A DNA stretch of 64,000 bases, taken from NCBI RefSeq assembly GCF_000765475.1, contig NZ_JRHO01000009.1, positions 62,001-126,000 on the forward strand. Direction: 5' to 3'. The position numbers and the translations under genes were made by a program. This document shows, in pieces, positions 44,272 through 53,215 of this stretch. The notes under the pieces are model-generated. The model saw nothing but the letters and a program-made list of their open reading frames with translations. It made no database searches and was not told where the DNA came from. Origin of the DNA: Methanococcoides methylutens. Lineage in GTDB: Archaea > Halobacteriota > Methanosarcinia > Methanosarcinales > Methanosarcinaceae. Every line of letters begins with the position of its first letter. The stretch's first letter is position 1.

Positions 44272-44336
44272 GACGTTGGATTATAAACCAACATGATTCC
44301 GTCATATTTTGTAGGATTACAAGCCAACGTCATATT
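44272..44336. repeat. Nested direct and inverted repeats between convergent genes
   Basis: GACGTTGG (44272-44279) pairs with CCAACGTC (44324-44331). Inside, GGATTATAAACCAAC (44278-44292) recurs as GGATTACAAGCCAAC (44314-44328), each followed by GTCATATT (44301 and 44329). The region lies between the aconitase-family gene and a CBS gene that converge on it. Confidence 0.5.
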
Positions 44337-44385
44337 GCTTCTTATCCCTTGAATCATTATTTTCTTAAAAAAGAAAGCTGATCCG

Positions 44386-44790
44386 TTATTTCTGGAACAG
44401 CTGTTTGATTATGTCTCTTGCACTGAGTATTCCTATCGGTCGGTAGGAAGCACCTACGGTCTCTTCGGACATGACGATCAGGCGGTGTACTTTTTTGTCC
44501 ACCATCAGGTCTGCAGCATCATGAACGGTAGAGGATGGGCTTATCGTTTCTACTGAGTCGGACATAATGTCTTCAACTGAAGATATCTCCCAGTTCTTGT
44601 CCTTCATTTTGCGTAGGATATCTACATCAGATATGACGCCAAAGGTTTCACCGTTCTCTTCTATAGCCACTATGGCAGAGACATTATTATCTGCCATTGT
44701 CCTGGCTATTTCAACAGCATTTGATTCCATCGGTACCGTTACTACTCCTCTTGTCATAACGTCTTTGACCTGCATGTTTTCTGCTATCAA
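44386..44790 (-). CDS. CBS-pair protein
   Basis: This 134-residue protein consists of two CBS motifs: VKDVMTRGVVTVPMESNAVEIARTM and VEDIMSDSVETISPSSTVHDAADLM, with ILSARDIIKQL at the end. Such Bateman modules bind adenosyl ligands and regulate partners. TTG 44790 lies a few bases after AGGAGGAAGG, a strong site, so TTG is the start. No partner domain is attached. Confidence 0.85.
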   Translation of the reverse strand: MIAENMQVKDVMTRGVVTVPMESNAVEIARTMADNNVSAIVAIEENGETFGVISDVDILRKMKDKNWEISSVEDIMSDSVETISPSSTVHDAADLMVDKKVHRLIVMSEETVGASYRPIGILSARDIIKQLFQK

Positions 44791-44954
44791 TTCCCTTCCT
44801 CCTTATTATCTCCAGAATATTCAGTGTTTAGTATTCAGCGTTCGATACCTACAGCATATAGTTACTGTTACAATATTTATTTTTGAGGAACTAGGTATAA
44901 ATAAGCATCGGGTAATTGAAATCCTTTTTAAAGGAGTAGCACAATAGCTAAGTT

Positions 44955-44974
44955 ATCCGGTCCTAGGTTCCGGA
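44955..44974. promoter_or_regulatory. Inverted repeat upstream of hisE
   Basis: TCCGG and CCGGA flank TCCTAGGTT, whose centre CCTAGG is itself a palindrome. It sits just upstream of an A+T-rich TATA region (about 44980-44995) for hisE. It may be an operator; no known regulator fits by eye. Confidence 0.3.
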
Positions 44975-45030
44975 AAAATGTTTAATAATTAAATTTACGA
45001 CAAAAAAATGTTTATAATGGAGTTTTCCCA

Positions 45031-45330
45031 ATGGCTGATGCAGATATGTCTGTTCTGAACGAAGTATTTGACGTTATAATGGATCGCAAGAACAATCCTG
45101 TTGAGGGATCATACGTTTGTTCTCTTCTTGAACACAGGAAAGGGATCAATAAGATCCTTGAGAAAGTGGGTGAAGAGACTGCAGAAACGATCCTTGCTGT
45201 AAAGGACAATGACAAAAAAGAGATCATCTACGAGACTTCTGACCTTTTGTTCCATCTTCTTGTCATGCTGGCGGCAACAGGTGTAAGCCTTGAAGATATC
45301 TCTGAAGAAATGAAAAAGAGAAGGCATTAA
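45031..45330 (+). CDS. hisE: Phosphoribosyl-ATP pyrophosphatase HisE
   Basis: This 99-residue MazG-fold protein has [36 protein letters not shown], the HisE metal motif (EExxE and ExxD). It performs the second step of histidine synthesis. TGGAG about 8 bases upstream supports the ATG. hisF lies at 17306. Confidence 0.95.
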   Translation: MADADMSVLNEVFDVIMDRKNNPVEGSYVCSLLEHRKGINKILEKVGEETAETILAVKDNDKKEIIYETSDLLFHLLVMLAATGVSLEDISEEMKKRRH

Positions 45331-45337
45331 GGTCGTA

Positions 45338-46213
45338 TCAGTATACGACCAGTTCATGCAATACGTCTGTTTTTGAGATCATTCCTTTTGGAACTCCCTC
45401 AACTGTGACAATTAGTCTGCCGATGTTGTGATCATCGAACATTTTCACAGCATCACTAAGGGACGATTCGCCATCTATCGTGATGATGCTCTTCGTCATG
45501 ATATCCTTTACTTTGAGGTTGATCTTGCCACTTGCAAGAGTTTCCCCGATATCCATGAAAGTTGCTATGCCTACTATCTTTCCATGCTCTTCTACTGGAG
45601 CGCCATGTATCTTATTTTTGATAAATACGCGTGCAGCTTCCTGAATAGTTGCGTTTGCATCGACCGAGATCGTATCTTTCTTTATATAATGCTTAACTGA
45701 CTTCTTTGGCAGTGAAACCATTTCGGTTATCTTGAACAGTAACAGATTTTCTGTATCATCTCGTCCAACTACCTCTCCTCTTACTATCAGGCGGTTTACC
45801 GGGGTAGGTCCTACCTGAACAAGGTCTCCTCCGGTGAATTCCTTTATATTTCCTAGCACTTTTAGTCTGCCGCTGCACATTTCAGGATGTCTTACCGTTG
45901 TAAAACTGATCTCTGCAACAGTAGCTCCCTTGACCATATCCTCATTTCTGTATAATGGAACTTCGGCTTCCTTGTCCATGGATGTAACATTCAGTGCTTC
46001 ATATGCTGCACCTGTGGCGCGATAACCGCCTTTTGGACCGGGTACACCTTCGACGAGTCCCAGCATCTTGAGTGATTGCATCTGGTTCCTTACGGTACCG
46101 GGATTCCTGTCTATAAGCTCTGCGATCTCTTCGCCTTTTACTGCTGAATCCTTCTGACGTTGAAGGTTGATCAATTCGATAATTATCTCTTTTTGAATAG
46201 GTGTAAGTTCCAT
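45338..46213 (-). CDS. Transcription regulator: winged helix, ligand region and CBS pair
   Basis: This 291-residue protein has an N-terminal HTH (VKGEEIAELIDRNPGTVRNQMQSLKMLGLV), a middle beta region (residues 75-165) and a C-terminal CBS pair (KKDTISVDANATIQEAARVF; VKDIMTKSIITIDGESSLSDAVKMF). The architecture is that of archaeal CBS-HTH regulators. Ligand and targets unknown. It is divergent from the NOG1-like gene, with paired TATA boxes in between. Confidence 0.85.
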   Translation of the reverse strand: MELTPIQKEIIIELINLQRQKDSAVKGEEIAELIDRNPGTVRNQMQSLKMLGLVEGVPGPKGGYRATGAAYEALNVTSMDKEAEVPLYRNEDMVKGATVAEISFTTVRHPEMCSGRLKVLGNIKEFTGGDLVQVGPTPVNRLIVRGEVVGRDDTENLLLFKITEMVSLPKKSVKHYIKKDTISVDANATIQEAARVFIKNKIHGAPVEEHGKIVGIATFMDIGETLASGKINLKVKDIMTKSIITIDGESSLSDAVKMFDDHNIGRLIVTVEGVPKGMISKTDVLHELVVY

Positions 46214-46251
46214 GAGATCACCGTTTTCTTTCGATAAACTTACTCAAAAGA

Positions 46252-46324
46252 ACTATATATACATGTTGTAGGATTTGAAATGGATGATAATGAAAAATAC
46301 CTCTCAAGGAACAAAACTATATAG
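46252..46324. promoter_or_regulatory. Divergent promoters of the CBS regulator and NOG1-like genes
   Basis: ACTATATATAC (about 46252-46262) serves the minus-strand regulator and AACTATATAG (46315-46324) the plus-strand GTPase, each about 40-45 bases from its ATG. Both are preceded by CTCAA(A/G)G-like sequence, so the two promoters could share a regulator, possibly the CBS protein itself. Confidence 0.45.
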
Positions 46325-46362
46325 CTTACGAGAGTTTCAGCCTGAATATAAAGGTAAAAATT

Positions 46363-47355
46363 ATGATATTTGAGAAGATTCACACTGTCCCTACTTCTGA
46401 TGAACTTATAGACAAGGCATTTCGAAGAGCTACGCGTGCAAAAGCAGGCAAGACCGTAAGGGACAAGGATAGTGCCATGAGGGCGCATGAATCAATGATC
46501 ATGACCTCCGGTAACATTCTTTCTGATAACCTGTCGAACATTGTCAGGCGTTTCCCGAATTTTGATGACCTCCCTGAATTCTATTATGAGCTCGCTGACA
46601 TAGTGGTCGGTGTTGATGATCTTCGTCAGGCCCTTGGTGGGGTTGACTGGGCAAGTAACAAGCTCCATGAGATATCCAGGGAGTATGTTGGTAAGATCCG
46701 TAGTAGCAAAGATCCTGTTTCAACACGTAAAGAGGCGTTTGGACGTATGGGATCTATAATGTCAACTGTCAGCAAACACCTCGTTTTCCTGAACGAGGCC
46801 CGCAATCTGCTGAGGACGCTTCCTGATGTGCGTGATGAGCCTACCATTGTTGTGGCTGGCTATCCGAACGTGGGAAAATCCAGCTTTGTTTCAATGATCA
46901 CTGGTGCAAGTCCTGAAGTTGCATCCTATCCTTTCACAACTAAAGGTGTTCTGATCGGTCATTTCATGCGAGGTCTTGAACGTTATCAGGTGATTGATAC
47001 TCCTGGTCTTCTGGACAGGCCGATGGCTGAACGAAATGATGTTGAAAGGCAGGCAGTAACTGCTATAAAATACCTGGATGCTGTTGTGCTCTTTATCCTC
47101 GATGCAAGTGAGACCTGTGGGTATGAGATAGAAGACCAGAAGCGCTTGCTTGATGAAGTTGTCCAGAACTTTGAACTGCCGGTCTACGTGGTGGCAAACA
47201 AATCTGACCACCCAAGGTTTGAAATGCCTGAATTTGTGGATGTAAAAATGTCTACTGCTACGGGTGAGAACATTGATTCCATTGTAGACAAGCTTGTCGA
47301 AATGATCGACGAGAACAAAAAAGAAATTGAAGATGATCAGTCTCTCTTTGACTGA
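46363..47355 (+). CDS. NOG1-like GTPase
   Basis: This 330-residue protein has an N-terminal helical domain (residues 1-160, with IHTVPTSDELIDKAFRRA as in NOG1) and a G domain with AGYPNVGKSSF, DTPGLLDRP and VANKSDH. Archaeal NOG1 proteins take part in large-subunit ribosome assembly. The usual basic C-terminal extension of eukaryotic NOG1 is absent, as expected. It ends directly at the aminotransferase gene stop on the other strand (no spacer). Confidence 0.9.
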   Translation: MIFEKIHTVPTSDELIDKAFRRATRAKAGKTVRDKDSAMRAHESMIMTSGNILSDNLSNIVRRFPNFDDLPEFYYELADIVVGVDDLRQALGGVDWASNKLHEISREYVGKIRSSKDPVSTRKEAFGRMGSIMSTVSKHLVFLNEARNLLRTLPDVRDEPTIVVAGYPNVGKSSFVSMITGASPEVASYPFTTKGVLIGHFMRGLERYQVIDTPGLLDRPMAERNDVERQAVTAIKYLDAVVLFILDASETCGYEIEDQKRLLDEVVQNFELPVYVVANKSDHPRFEMPEFVDVKMSTATGENIDSIVDKLVEMIDENKKEIEDDQSLFD

Positions 47356-48468
47356 TCAAAGCACTTTTTTCATGATCTCAAGTGCCCTGTTGATATCCTC
47401 CATGGATGTCGCATAAGAGATCCTTATATATCCGTCTCCGTTCTGTCCAAAGGCAGTTCCGGGTACTACTACAACACCGTTTGATATCAATTTTGTAGCA
47501 ACTTCTGCACTGTCATCCACCTTTGGGAACATGTAAAATGCACCTTTTGGTGTTTCACATTCCATTCCAAGCTCATTGAGACCTTTAACAAGTACATCCC
47601 TGCGTCTTTTGAACTCGTCACGCATTTCAAATACTGATTCCTGTGGTCCGGTAATGGCTGCAAGTGCAGCTTTTTGTGCAATTGAGTTGGCACAGGCCTG
47701 TACGTACTGGTGAACTTTCAGCATCTGTTCCGTGTATTCCTGATTGGCAGCAGTATACCCTACACGCCATCCGGTCATGGAGTATGTTTTGGAAACTGCA
47801 TTGATGGTGATCACATTATCCGTGAACTGTGCAGGGCTTACGTGTTCTCCTTCATAGATGAAGTACTCATAGACCTCGTCAGAAATGAGAGTTACATTAT
47901 GGTCGTCTGCAATATCTGCATAAGCCTTCATATCGGCCTTTGAAAGTACTCCGCCGGTGGGGTTACATGGGGAGTTAACGATAATTGCTTTTGTTTTCGG
48001 AGTGAGTCTCTCAAGAACATCTTCCGGTCTCATTGTCAGGTCTTCCCCGAGCGGAACTCCGACAACTTTTCCTCCCATAAATCCCGTTAGTGCATTGTAT
48101 GATACAAATCCGGGATCTGCGATCATGACCTCGTCACCGGGGTCGACAAGTGTTGCAAGAGCTATCTCGAGTGCCTCGGATGCTCCGGATGTAACTATGA
48201 TGCCGTCCGGGCTGACCTCGAATCCATTGTCCCGTTCGAACTTGCGGCTCAATGCCTCTCTTAATTCTACAATGCCTGATCCGTAGGTATATCCTGTAAA
48301 CCCCTCGTTAATGGCATCGATGGCTGCCTGCCTTATGTGTGAAGGCGTATCAAAATCGGGCTGGCCAAGGCCAAGGTTGATAGCATCTGATCCGGCAGCT
48401 TCGAACATCTTCCTGATGCCGGATATATCTACATTGAGAACCCTTTGTGCAAATTCTTTGGAACTCAT
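47356..48468 (-). CDS. PLP-dependent aminotransferase, class I (aspartate aminotransferase-like)
   Basis: This 370-residue fold-type I enzyme has SKTYSMTGWRVGY with PLP lysine K227, the substrate-binding NSPCNPTGGVLS and a final ISYATS. Aspartate, aromatic or alanine-type substrates are possible; archaeal genomes carry several paralogues. It is followed upstream by a hexuloisomerase gene on the same strand 12 bases away, suggesting an operon. Confidence 0.9.
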   Translation of the reverse strand: MSSKEFAQRVLNVDISGIRKMFEAAGSDAINLGLGQPDFDTPSHIRQAAIDAINEGFTGYTYGSGIVELREALSRKFERDNGFEVSPDGIIVTSGASEALEIALATLVDPGDEVMIADPGFVSYNALTGFMGGKVVGVPLGEDLTMRPEDVLERLTPKTKAIIVNSPCNPTGGVLSKADMKAYADIADDHNVTLISDEVYEYFIYEGEHVSPAQFTDNVITINAVSKTYSMTGWRVGYTAANQEYTEQMLKVHQYVQACANSIAQKAALAAITGPQESVFEMRDEFKRRRDVLVKGLNELGMECETPKGAFYMFPKVDDSAEVATKLISNGVVVVPGTAFGQNGDGYIRISYATSMEDINRALEIMKKVL

Positions 48469-48480
48469 GTTAGGTCCTCT

Positions 48481-49092
48481 TCACTCAAGTTTAGCGTGAC
48501 GTGATTTCAGATCGTCCTCGGAAGCTCCGGTAATGGAGATAAGTTCTGCTACCATTGCATCCAGGAAAACGAGTGAAGATATCTCAAAGGATGTTCCAAG
48601 TGGCGTGAGGTGTGAATATTCTCCTCGCATATGCCTTTCGAGGTAGCCTCCGGTATCGTCCTTTGTTCTTCCTTTGATCTCCATGGCGATGTCAGAAAGA
48701 TTGCCAAGGGTTGACTCCTTGTTTGATGTTACTGTGATAAGGGTTGCACCGATATCTTTTGTGATCCTGCCAAGGTCTGAGATAGATCTTGTTTCTCCTG
48801 ATCCGGATATTGCAATTACTGCATCTCCTTTACGGACTGCAGGAGTAGTTGATTCTCCGACGACATAGGATCGCAGGCCAAGGTGCATCAGGCGCATTGC
48901 AAATGCTTTTCCCACGAGACCGGAACGACCTGCTCCCATGACAAAGATGCTGTCAGCTTCCATGATTTGTGTTAACATCTGTCGGATGTCTTCTTTGTCA
49001 ATGCTTTCGGCTACACTTTCGAGATGATGTGCCATAAGCTCGATGGATGAGATCAAATGTTCGCACTCTGTTGAAGATATTATATCTTTCAT
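48481..49092 (-). CDS. hxlB: 6-phospho-3-hexuloisomerase-like SIS protein
   Basis: This 203-residue SIS-domain protein has FVMGAGRSGLVGKAFAMRL, AISGSGETRSISDL and EISSLVFLDAMVAEL: the HxlB/MJ1247 pattern. It isomerises hexulose 6-phosphate and fructose 6-phosphate in the ribulose monophosphate route, which methanogens use in reverse for pentose formation. The partner synthase is not adjacent. Confidence 0.88.
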   Translation of the reverse strand: MKDIISSTECEHLISSIELMAHHLESVAESIDKEDIRQMLTQIMEADSIFVMGAGRSGLVGKAFAMRLMHLGLRSYVVGESTTPAVRKGDAVIAISGSGETRSISDLGRITKDIGATLITVTSNKESTLGNLSDIAMEIKGRTKDDTGGYLERHMRGEYSHLTPLGTSFEISSLVFLDAMVAELISITGASEDDLKSRHAKLE

Positions 49093-49137
49093 TAACTATA
49101 TTCCTCCTGCATTTAAGGGCAAGTATCAGCGCTTACC

Positions 49138-49623
49138 TTACTCTTTGTATATAATCTCTTTTATGCTCCAGCCTTTTATCTTCCTGAATTCATCTGAAAG
49201 CTTGGTAATATCCGAATCGTCGCCGTTCCAGTAGATGTCCAGATTAGCATCATCGGTCTTCAGTTCTTCGATAATATTCTCTGCCAGGTGGAACAGTGCT
49301 TTGTTGCTATGGAATGGCACATTGAACATGGCGCGATATCCATTATCTGCTTTAGCATATGATACCAGCACATATCCATTGCTTTCATAGTTGGTTATGG
49401 AATCAAAATCACAAATAAGCTCGGTTTCGTAGACTGCTGATTTATCTACTTTTGAGATGGCAATAAGGGTCTGGCCTACTACGACATCAGGTGTCTGGCG
49501 GCCAAACCATACCGATATCTTACCATAAGTGCAGACCACATTCACGTCGTCACTTCCCATCTCATAGGATGAAAGGGAATGGACCGGGACGTTGGCCCTG
49601 GATCTATCGTAAGAGTTTTTCAT
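49138..49623 (-). CDS. Conserved protein of unknown function
   Basis: This 161-residue soluble protein has a predominantly beta pattern in the middle (VVCTYGKISVWFGRQTPDVVVGQTLIAIS is split here over residues 29-57), and a mixed end. No known family recognised. It lies 15 bases downstream of the DUF2073 gene and seems to belong to the GTPase operon. Confidence 0.65.
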   Translation of the reverse strand: MKNSYDRSRANVPVHSLSSYEMGSDDVNVVCTYGKISVWFGRQTPDVVVGQTLIAISKVDKSAVYETELICDFDSITNYESNGYVLVSYAKADNGYRAMFNVPFHSNKALFHLAENIIEELKTDDANLDIYWNGDDSDITKLSDEFRKIKGWSIKEIIYKE

Positions 49624-49638
49624 TAATTTACCACGCGG

Positions 49639-50007
49639 TTATTTGTTTGACACAAGTGCACTTATCATGTCACGATCCTTTTTCAGTGTTTTTAACTTAT
49701 TTGCAGGACCAATCACAGTAAGCCGGGTACGTACTACATTCTTCTTGAACAGCTTTCCGATCAATGAGCTATCTGGTTGTGAAGGGTAACTTTCCATTTC
49801 AATGCCTGCAAAGTCATCCGGCTGGATCTGTGTCATGGTCATTTCGATAAGAGTTGCTTCCTCTTCGGGAGTAAGTCCTTTCTCAAGAACAAGGATCTTG
49901 CCACTCTTTACCTCGTCTATAATAAATCTGATTTTCTCAACAGGTGGCATCTTTGCAAGTCTGTCCTCTGAGACCAAATCCATTTGAATACCCTGCATTG
50001 CGATCAC
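49639..50007 (-). CDS. DUF2073 family protein
   Basis: This 122-residue protein has IQMDLVSEDRLAKMPPVEKI at the start, GKILVLEKGLTPEEEATLIEMTM and VVRTRLTVIGPANKLKTLKKD: the DUF2073 pattern found in archaea next to an Era-like GTPase. GTG 50007 overlaps the GTPase stop by 4 bases; ATG 49998 is the alternative. A joint function with the GTPase is implied by this fixed pairing. Confidence 0.85.
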   Translation of the reverse strand: MIAMQGIQMDLVSEDRLAKMPPVEKIRFIIDEVKSGKILVLEKGLTPEEEATLIEMTMTQIQPDDFAGIEMESYPSQPDSSLIGKLFKKNVVRTRLTVIGPANKLKTLKKDRDMISALVSNK

Positions 50008-50639
50008 CCAAACCTCTTAGCGATCTCGTCATAGAAAGTTTCTATGTTCTTTCCTTCAAGGGCTGATATTGCTACCATTGGGTGCTGTGGGAATGCTTCC
50101 CTTATTGTGGATGGGGATGACTCCGGCAGGTCTACCTTGTTCGCAACGATCAGCAGAGGTAGGCTTCGTGCTTCCATGTTGCCTATGACCGTTACATTGA
50201 CCTGTGTGTAAGGGTCTTCCGTAGCATCCATCACTAAGATAACTCCGTCAAGGTTTTCCAGCCATTTCACAGCTTCAATAACACCTTCGGTAGCTTCCTT
50301 TGCTCTTCTCTTGGATTCTGCTTCATTCATTCCCTGTTCCATGAACTCATGGAAATCGATCTTGGTAGCAAGACCCGGGGTGTCAATGATATCCAGGCTG
50401 ATGGAACCGCCGTTGGACTGTATGGTCACACCTTCTCTACGCCTTGCACGGCGTGTTTCGTGAGCAATGTGTGAAACAGAACCCATTGCATCACCGGTCC
50501 AGTCCCTGACTATCCTGTTTGCAAGAGTTGTCTTCCCGGCATTAGGCGGGCCATAGATTCCTATCCTTGCATTCTTTTTGTTAAACAACTTCTTGAAGAA
50601 GTTTGAAAAATTTTTCTTAAAAGATCTTATTACGCCCAT
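50004..50639 (-). CDS. Era-like GTP-binding protein
   Basis: This 211-residue GTPase has a basic N-terminus (KKNFSNFFKKLFNKKNARIG), P-loop GPPNAGKTT, switch II DTPGLATK and VANKVD. It belongs to the archaeal Era-like group that pairs with DUF2073. Role probably in ribosome or RNA biology; no KH domain is present, unlike bacterial Era. Three genes downstream overlap or lie close. Confidence 0.88.
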   Translation of the reverse strand: MGVIRSFKKNFSNFFKKLFNKKNARIGIYGPPNAGKTTLANRIVRDWTGDAMGSVSHIAHETRRARRREGVTIQSNGGSISLDIIDTPGLATKIDFHEFMEQGMNEAESKRRAKEATEGVIEAVKWLENLDGVILVMDATEDPYTQVNVTVIGNMEARSLPLLIVANKVDLPESSPSTIREAFPQHPMVAISALEGKNIETFYDEIAKRFG

Positions 50640-50763
50640 CCATTTCCTCCGAGTTAGATCGTGATATCTACTAAAATCTATGATGATTTGATATTACTCA
50701 TACCTTATAAATAATCGCTTAAATTTTCATTTGGTCCTGTTCCTTCCTGACCTCATTGGACCA

Positions 50764-51771
50764 TTATTTGCTCTGGACAATTGCCATTGACAGATTGATC
50801 GCAAATTCTGCAATATTTGCTCCGTACTCTCCTATTCTGTCGATACTGTCTGCCACGGTCCCCAGCGCCACAATCGCTTCAGGGGAATCAAGGTCAAGAA
50901 GTGATGCGTTCAGTTCATTTATCCTTGCTTTCGTACCATCGACCTTTGATATCACCTGGTTGGCAAGATCAGTGTTCTGGTTGTATAATGCATCTATGGC
51001 ATCTTCCACCATATCCCTTGAAGTGGTGCTGGAGCTTTCGATGAGTGCCATGGTATCTGCCGGTATCGGGCTGTCAAGTGTGGCTGCTATCTTTGCTATC
51101 TTGAATGCGTGGTCTGCTATACGTTCCAGTGAACTTGCAGAAAGACGCAGGTCGTGGTACTCATCAATTGTGGTCTCTGATGTATCGGGAAGGCGGCTTC
51201 CCCGAAGTACTGTCCTGAACTGTTTTGAAATAAGCAGGAAAAGCCTGTCCACTTCGTCATCACGTTCGATAACATCAAGAGCAAGGTCATGGTCCTGGGT
51301 TTTCAGCGCCTGCATTGCATCCTTTAACATTGAATTTGATATCAGGAACATTCTCCTGACACTTTTTTTAATTGAAACCTCGTTGGGATTCAAAAGGTCC
51401 TGGATCAGCACAGAGTTTGCGGTCTCTTCGATGATCTCCGGCCCAATGAGCTTGTAACAGATGTTCCTTATGATCTTCTTCTGCTCAGCCTGTATTCGGT
51501 TGGCTCTGATCTCGATCATGTCAGGACCCGATAGGTATGCTGCTATCAGCAGTCTTACAAGTTCGTCTCCAAAGCATGCGTTAACATCAATAATATTCTT
51601 TTTTTTAGGGTTCCTGGAACTTCCCTCAGCTGCAATGTTAAGGGTTCCGTCTTGCTGTGGCTGGAGCGTTACCTGTGAACCAGTTGTAATTCCGGCACGT
51701 TCAGCCCACTTCTTTGGAAGGGATACAATATATGTGGATCCGCCGGTCTGCTGTATTTTTCTAGTTTCCAT
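50764..51771 (-). CDS. Phosphate-uptake regulator-like: AbrB domain and PhoU repeats
   Basis: This 335-residue protein begins METRKIQQTGGSTYIVSLPKKWA, a SpoVT/AbrB-type DNA-binding domain, followed by two PhoU-type helical repeats (residues 110-210 and 225-330) with metal-binding acidic motifs. In archaea such fusions may control phosphate transport. No pst genes are in the window. TATA candidates are GTGTATATATG and TATATAGT in the spacer upstream (51805-51840). Confidence 0.88.
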   Translation of the reverse strand: METRKIQQTGGSTYIVSLPKKWAERAGITTGSQVTLQPQQDGTLNIAAEGSSRNPKKKNIIDVNACFGDELVRLLIAAYLSGPDMIEIRANRIQAEQKKIIRNICYKLIGPEIIEETANSVLIQDLLNPNEVSIKKSVRRMFLISNSMLKDAMQALKTQDHDLALDVIERDDEVDRLFLLISKQFRTVLRGSRLPDTSETTIDEYHDLRLSASSLERIADHAFKIAKIAATLDSPIPADTMALIESSSTTSRDMVEDAIDALYNQNTDLANQVISKVDGTKARINELNASLLDLDSPEAIVALGTVADSIDRIGEYGANIAEFAINLSMAIVQSK

Positions 51772-51901
51772 ATAATCCGCCTATCTCAGGTCATAAATCT
51801 ATGTATGGGTATATAGTTTGGCGTGTGTATATATGTTTAGGAAAAGTTAGGTTAGATTAATAAAAAATATTGTCAAAAAGCATGGTTTGTCTATATGATC
51901 T

Positions 51902-52561
51902 TCAATATCCATACTTCCCAATAAGTGGTACAAAAATAACAGCTCCCCAAGACTTGTAGCTGACCTTGCCTTTCATATCTTTTTTCACAACGACAAGTTG
52001 CTGCTCACCATTGCCTACAGGGATCGCCATTATGCCTTCAGGTGCCAGCTGATCAATAAGTGGTCGTGGAACTTCCGGTGCTGCAGAGGTCACACTGATA
52101 CGTTCATAGGGTGCATGTTTGGCCAGGCCACAGGACCCGTCATCCTGAAGAACGGTGACATTCCTGTATCCTGCTCTTTTGAGGTTCTTCTCTGCAAAAT
52201 AAGCCAGCTCGGGTATGCGTTCCACTGTATATATGTGACCTTCATCTCCTACAAGTTCTGCCATAATAGCAGCATTGTAGCCCGAACCACTTCCAACTTC
52301 CAGGATCTTCATTCCACTGGAAATATCCAGCAGTTCACACATGATCGCGACCATGTGTGGTGCCGAGATCGTCTGGTCATGCCCTATGGGGAGGGGCATG
52401 TCCATATATGCGGTCTCCTGTAGTCTCTCGGGTATAAAAAGGTGCCTTGGGACGCGCATCATCGCGTCAAGGACTCTGTCACTGATCCCGTTTATCTTCA
52501 GGGAATCTATCAGTATCTTTCTTCTCTCTTCGAACTCCATGAAGTCTTTGCCTCTCCCCAT
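51902..52561 (-). CDS. pcm: Protein-L-isoaspartate O-methyltransferase
   Basis: This 219-residue protein has [11 protein letters not shown], the [13 protein letters not shown] substrate loop, SAM motif [17 protein letters not shown], and [13 protein letters not shown]: all Pcm landmarks. It repairs isoaspartyl residues in aged proteins. The start overlaps the upstream zinc-finger gene by 52 bases (ATG 52561) or 31 (ATG 52540), in a different frame. Confidence 0.96.
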   Translation of the reverse strand: MGRGKDFMEFEERRKILIDSLKINGISDRVLDAMMRVPRHLFIPERLQETAYMDMPLPIGHDQTISAPHMVAIMCELLDISSGMKILEVGSGSGYNAAIMAELVGDEGHIYTVERIPELAYFAEKNLKRAGYRNVTVLQDDGSCGLAKHAPYERISVTSAAPEVPRPLIDQLAPEGIMAIPVGNGEQQLVVVKKDMKGKVSYKSWGAVIFVPLIGKYGY

Positions 52562-53160
52562 CCTCTTTTATGTGCTTCGGTAGCAAAGATACGTTTGATA
52601 TACTTAGCAGGAACCCGATCTCCTTTACGGGACTGGAATCCTCCATCCCTTATCTTGATCTTGGTTATGTGGAAATCCTTCCTTTCAGCATTGTAGTTCT
52701 GGCCTACAACGAACTCGAATTCTCCCGGCACTCTTTTTTCCACAGATGTTGATCCGTTGCGGACCTTTATTGATATTTTTGTGGTAACTTCATCTGTGGC
52801 ACGTCCCCAGATGACATCGATGTTCTCTATCTCTTCCCGGTCTAACCGGCGACCGCCTGATTCGATAGCAGTGACGATGATCGGGTATACCTCATCTGCT
52901 TCTTCATCATCTACCACAAGTTCGTCATCGATATATATCATTTCTCCGGCGTCGATGTCTGTGTGAAGTGTGAATGAAACGTCATCCTTGCTGACGATAA
53001 CCTTAACTTTAACGGGCTTTTTTTCTTCGATTGTAGCGGGATGCACTGCTCCGCATTCGTGGCATTGGACTACAGGGTTCTGTCCTGGTCTTAAAACATC
53101 ATGTCCCACTGCATCCTTTGGTGAACACATTGGGCAAACTACTATTATTTCCTCTGTCAT
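52510..53160 (-). CDS. Archaeal zinc-finger protein (HVO_0476 type)
   Basis: This 216-residue protein has an N-terminal zinc ribbon: [15 protein letters not shown]...[10 protein letters not shown]. The rest is beta-rich with two OB- or TRAM-like segments (residues 45-190) and a basic, helical end ([17 protein letters not shown]). The family is archaeal with no established function, perhaps nucleic-acid binding. It overlaps pcm by 52 bases. Confidence 0.8.
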   Translation of the reverse strand: MTEEIIVVCPMCSPKDAVGHDVLRPGQNPVVQCHECGAVHPATIEEKKPVKVKVIVSKDDVSFTLHTDIDAGEMIYIDDELVVDDEEADEVYPIIVTAIESGGRRLDREEIENIDVIWGRATDEVTTKISIKVRNGSTSVEKRVPGEFEFVVGQNYNAERKDFHITKIKIRDGGFQSRKGDRVPAKYIKRIFATEAHKRGWGEAKTSWSSKREERY

Positions 53161-53215
53161 GGTCTCTGTCCATATGATTGTTGGGGGTGTGTATAAACTT
53201 AACCATGAAGAAATA

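Noticed and set aside
47340-47372. TGATCA palindrome at the junction of the NOG1-like and aminotransferase genes
   Set aside because: It is formed by the two abutting stop codons (TGA and TCA on opposite strands) and needs no further explanation.
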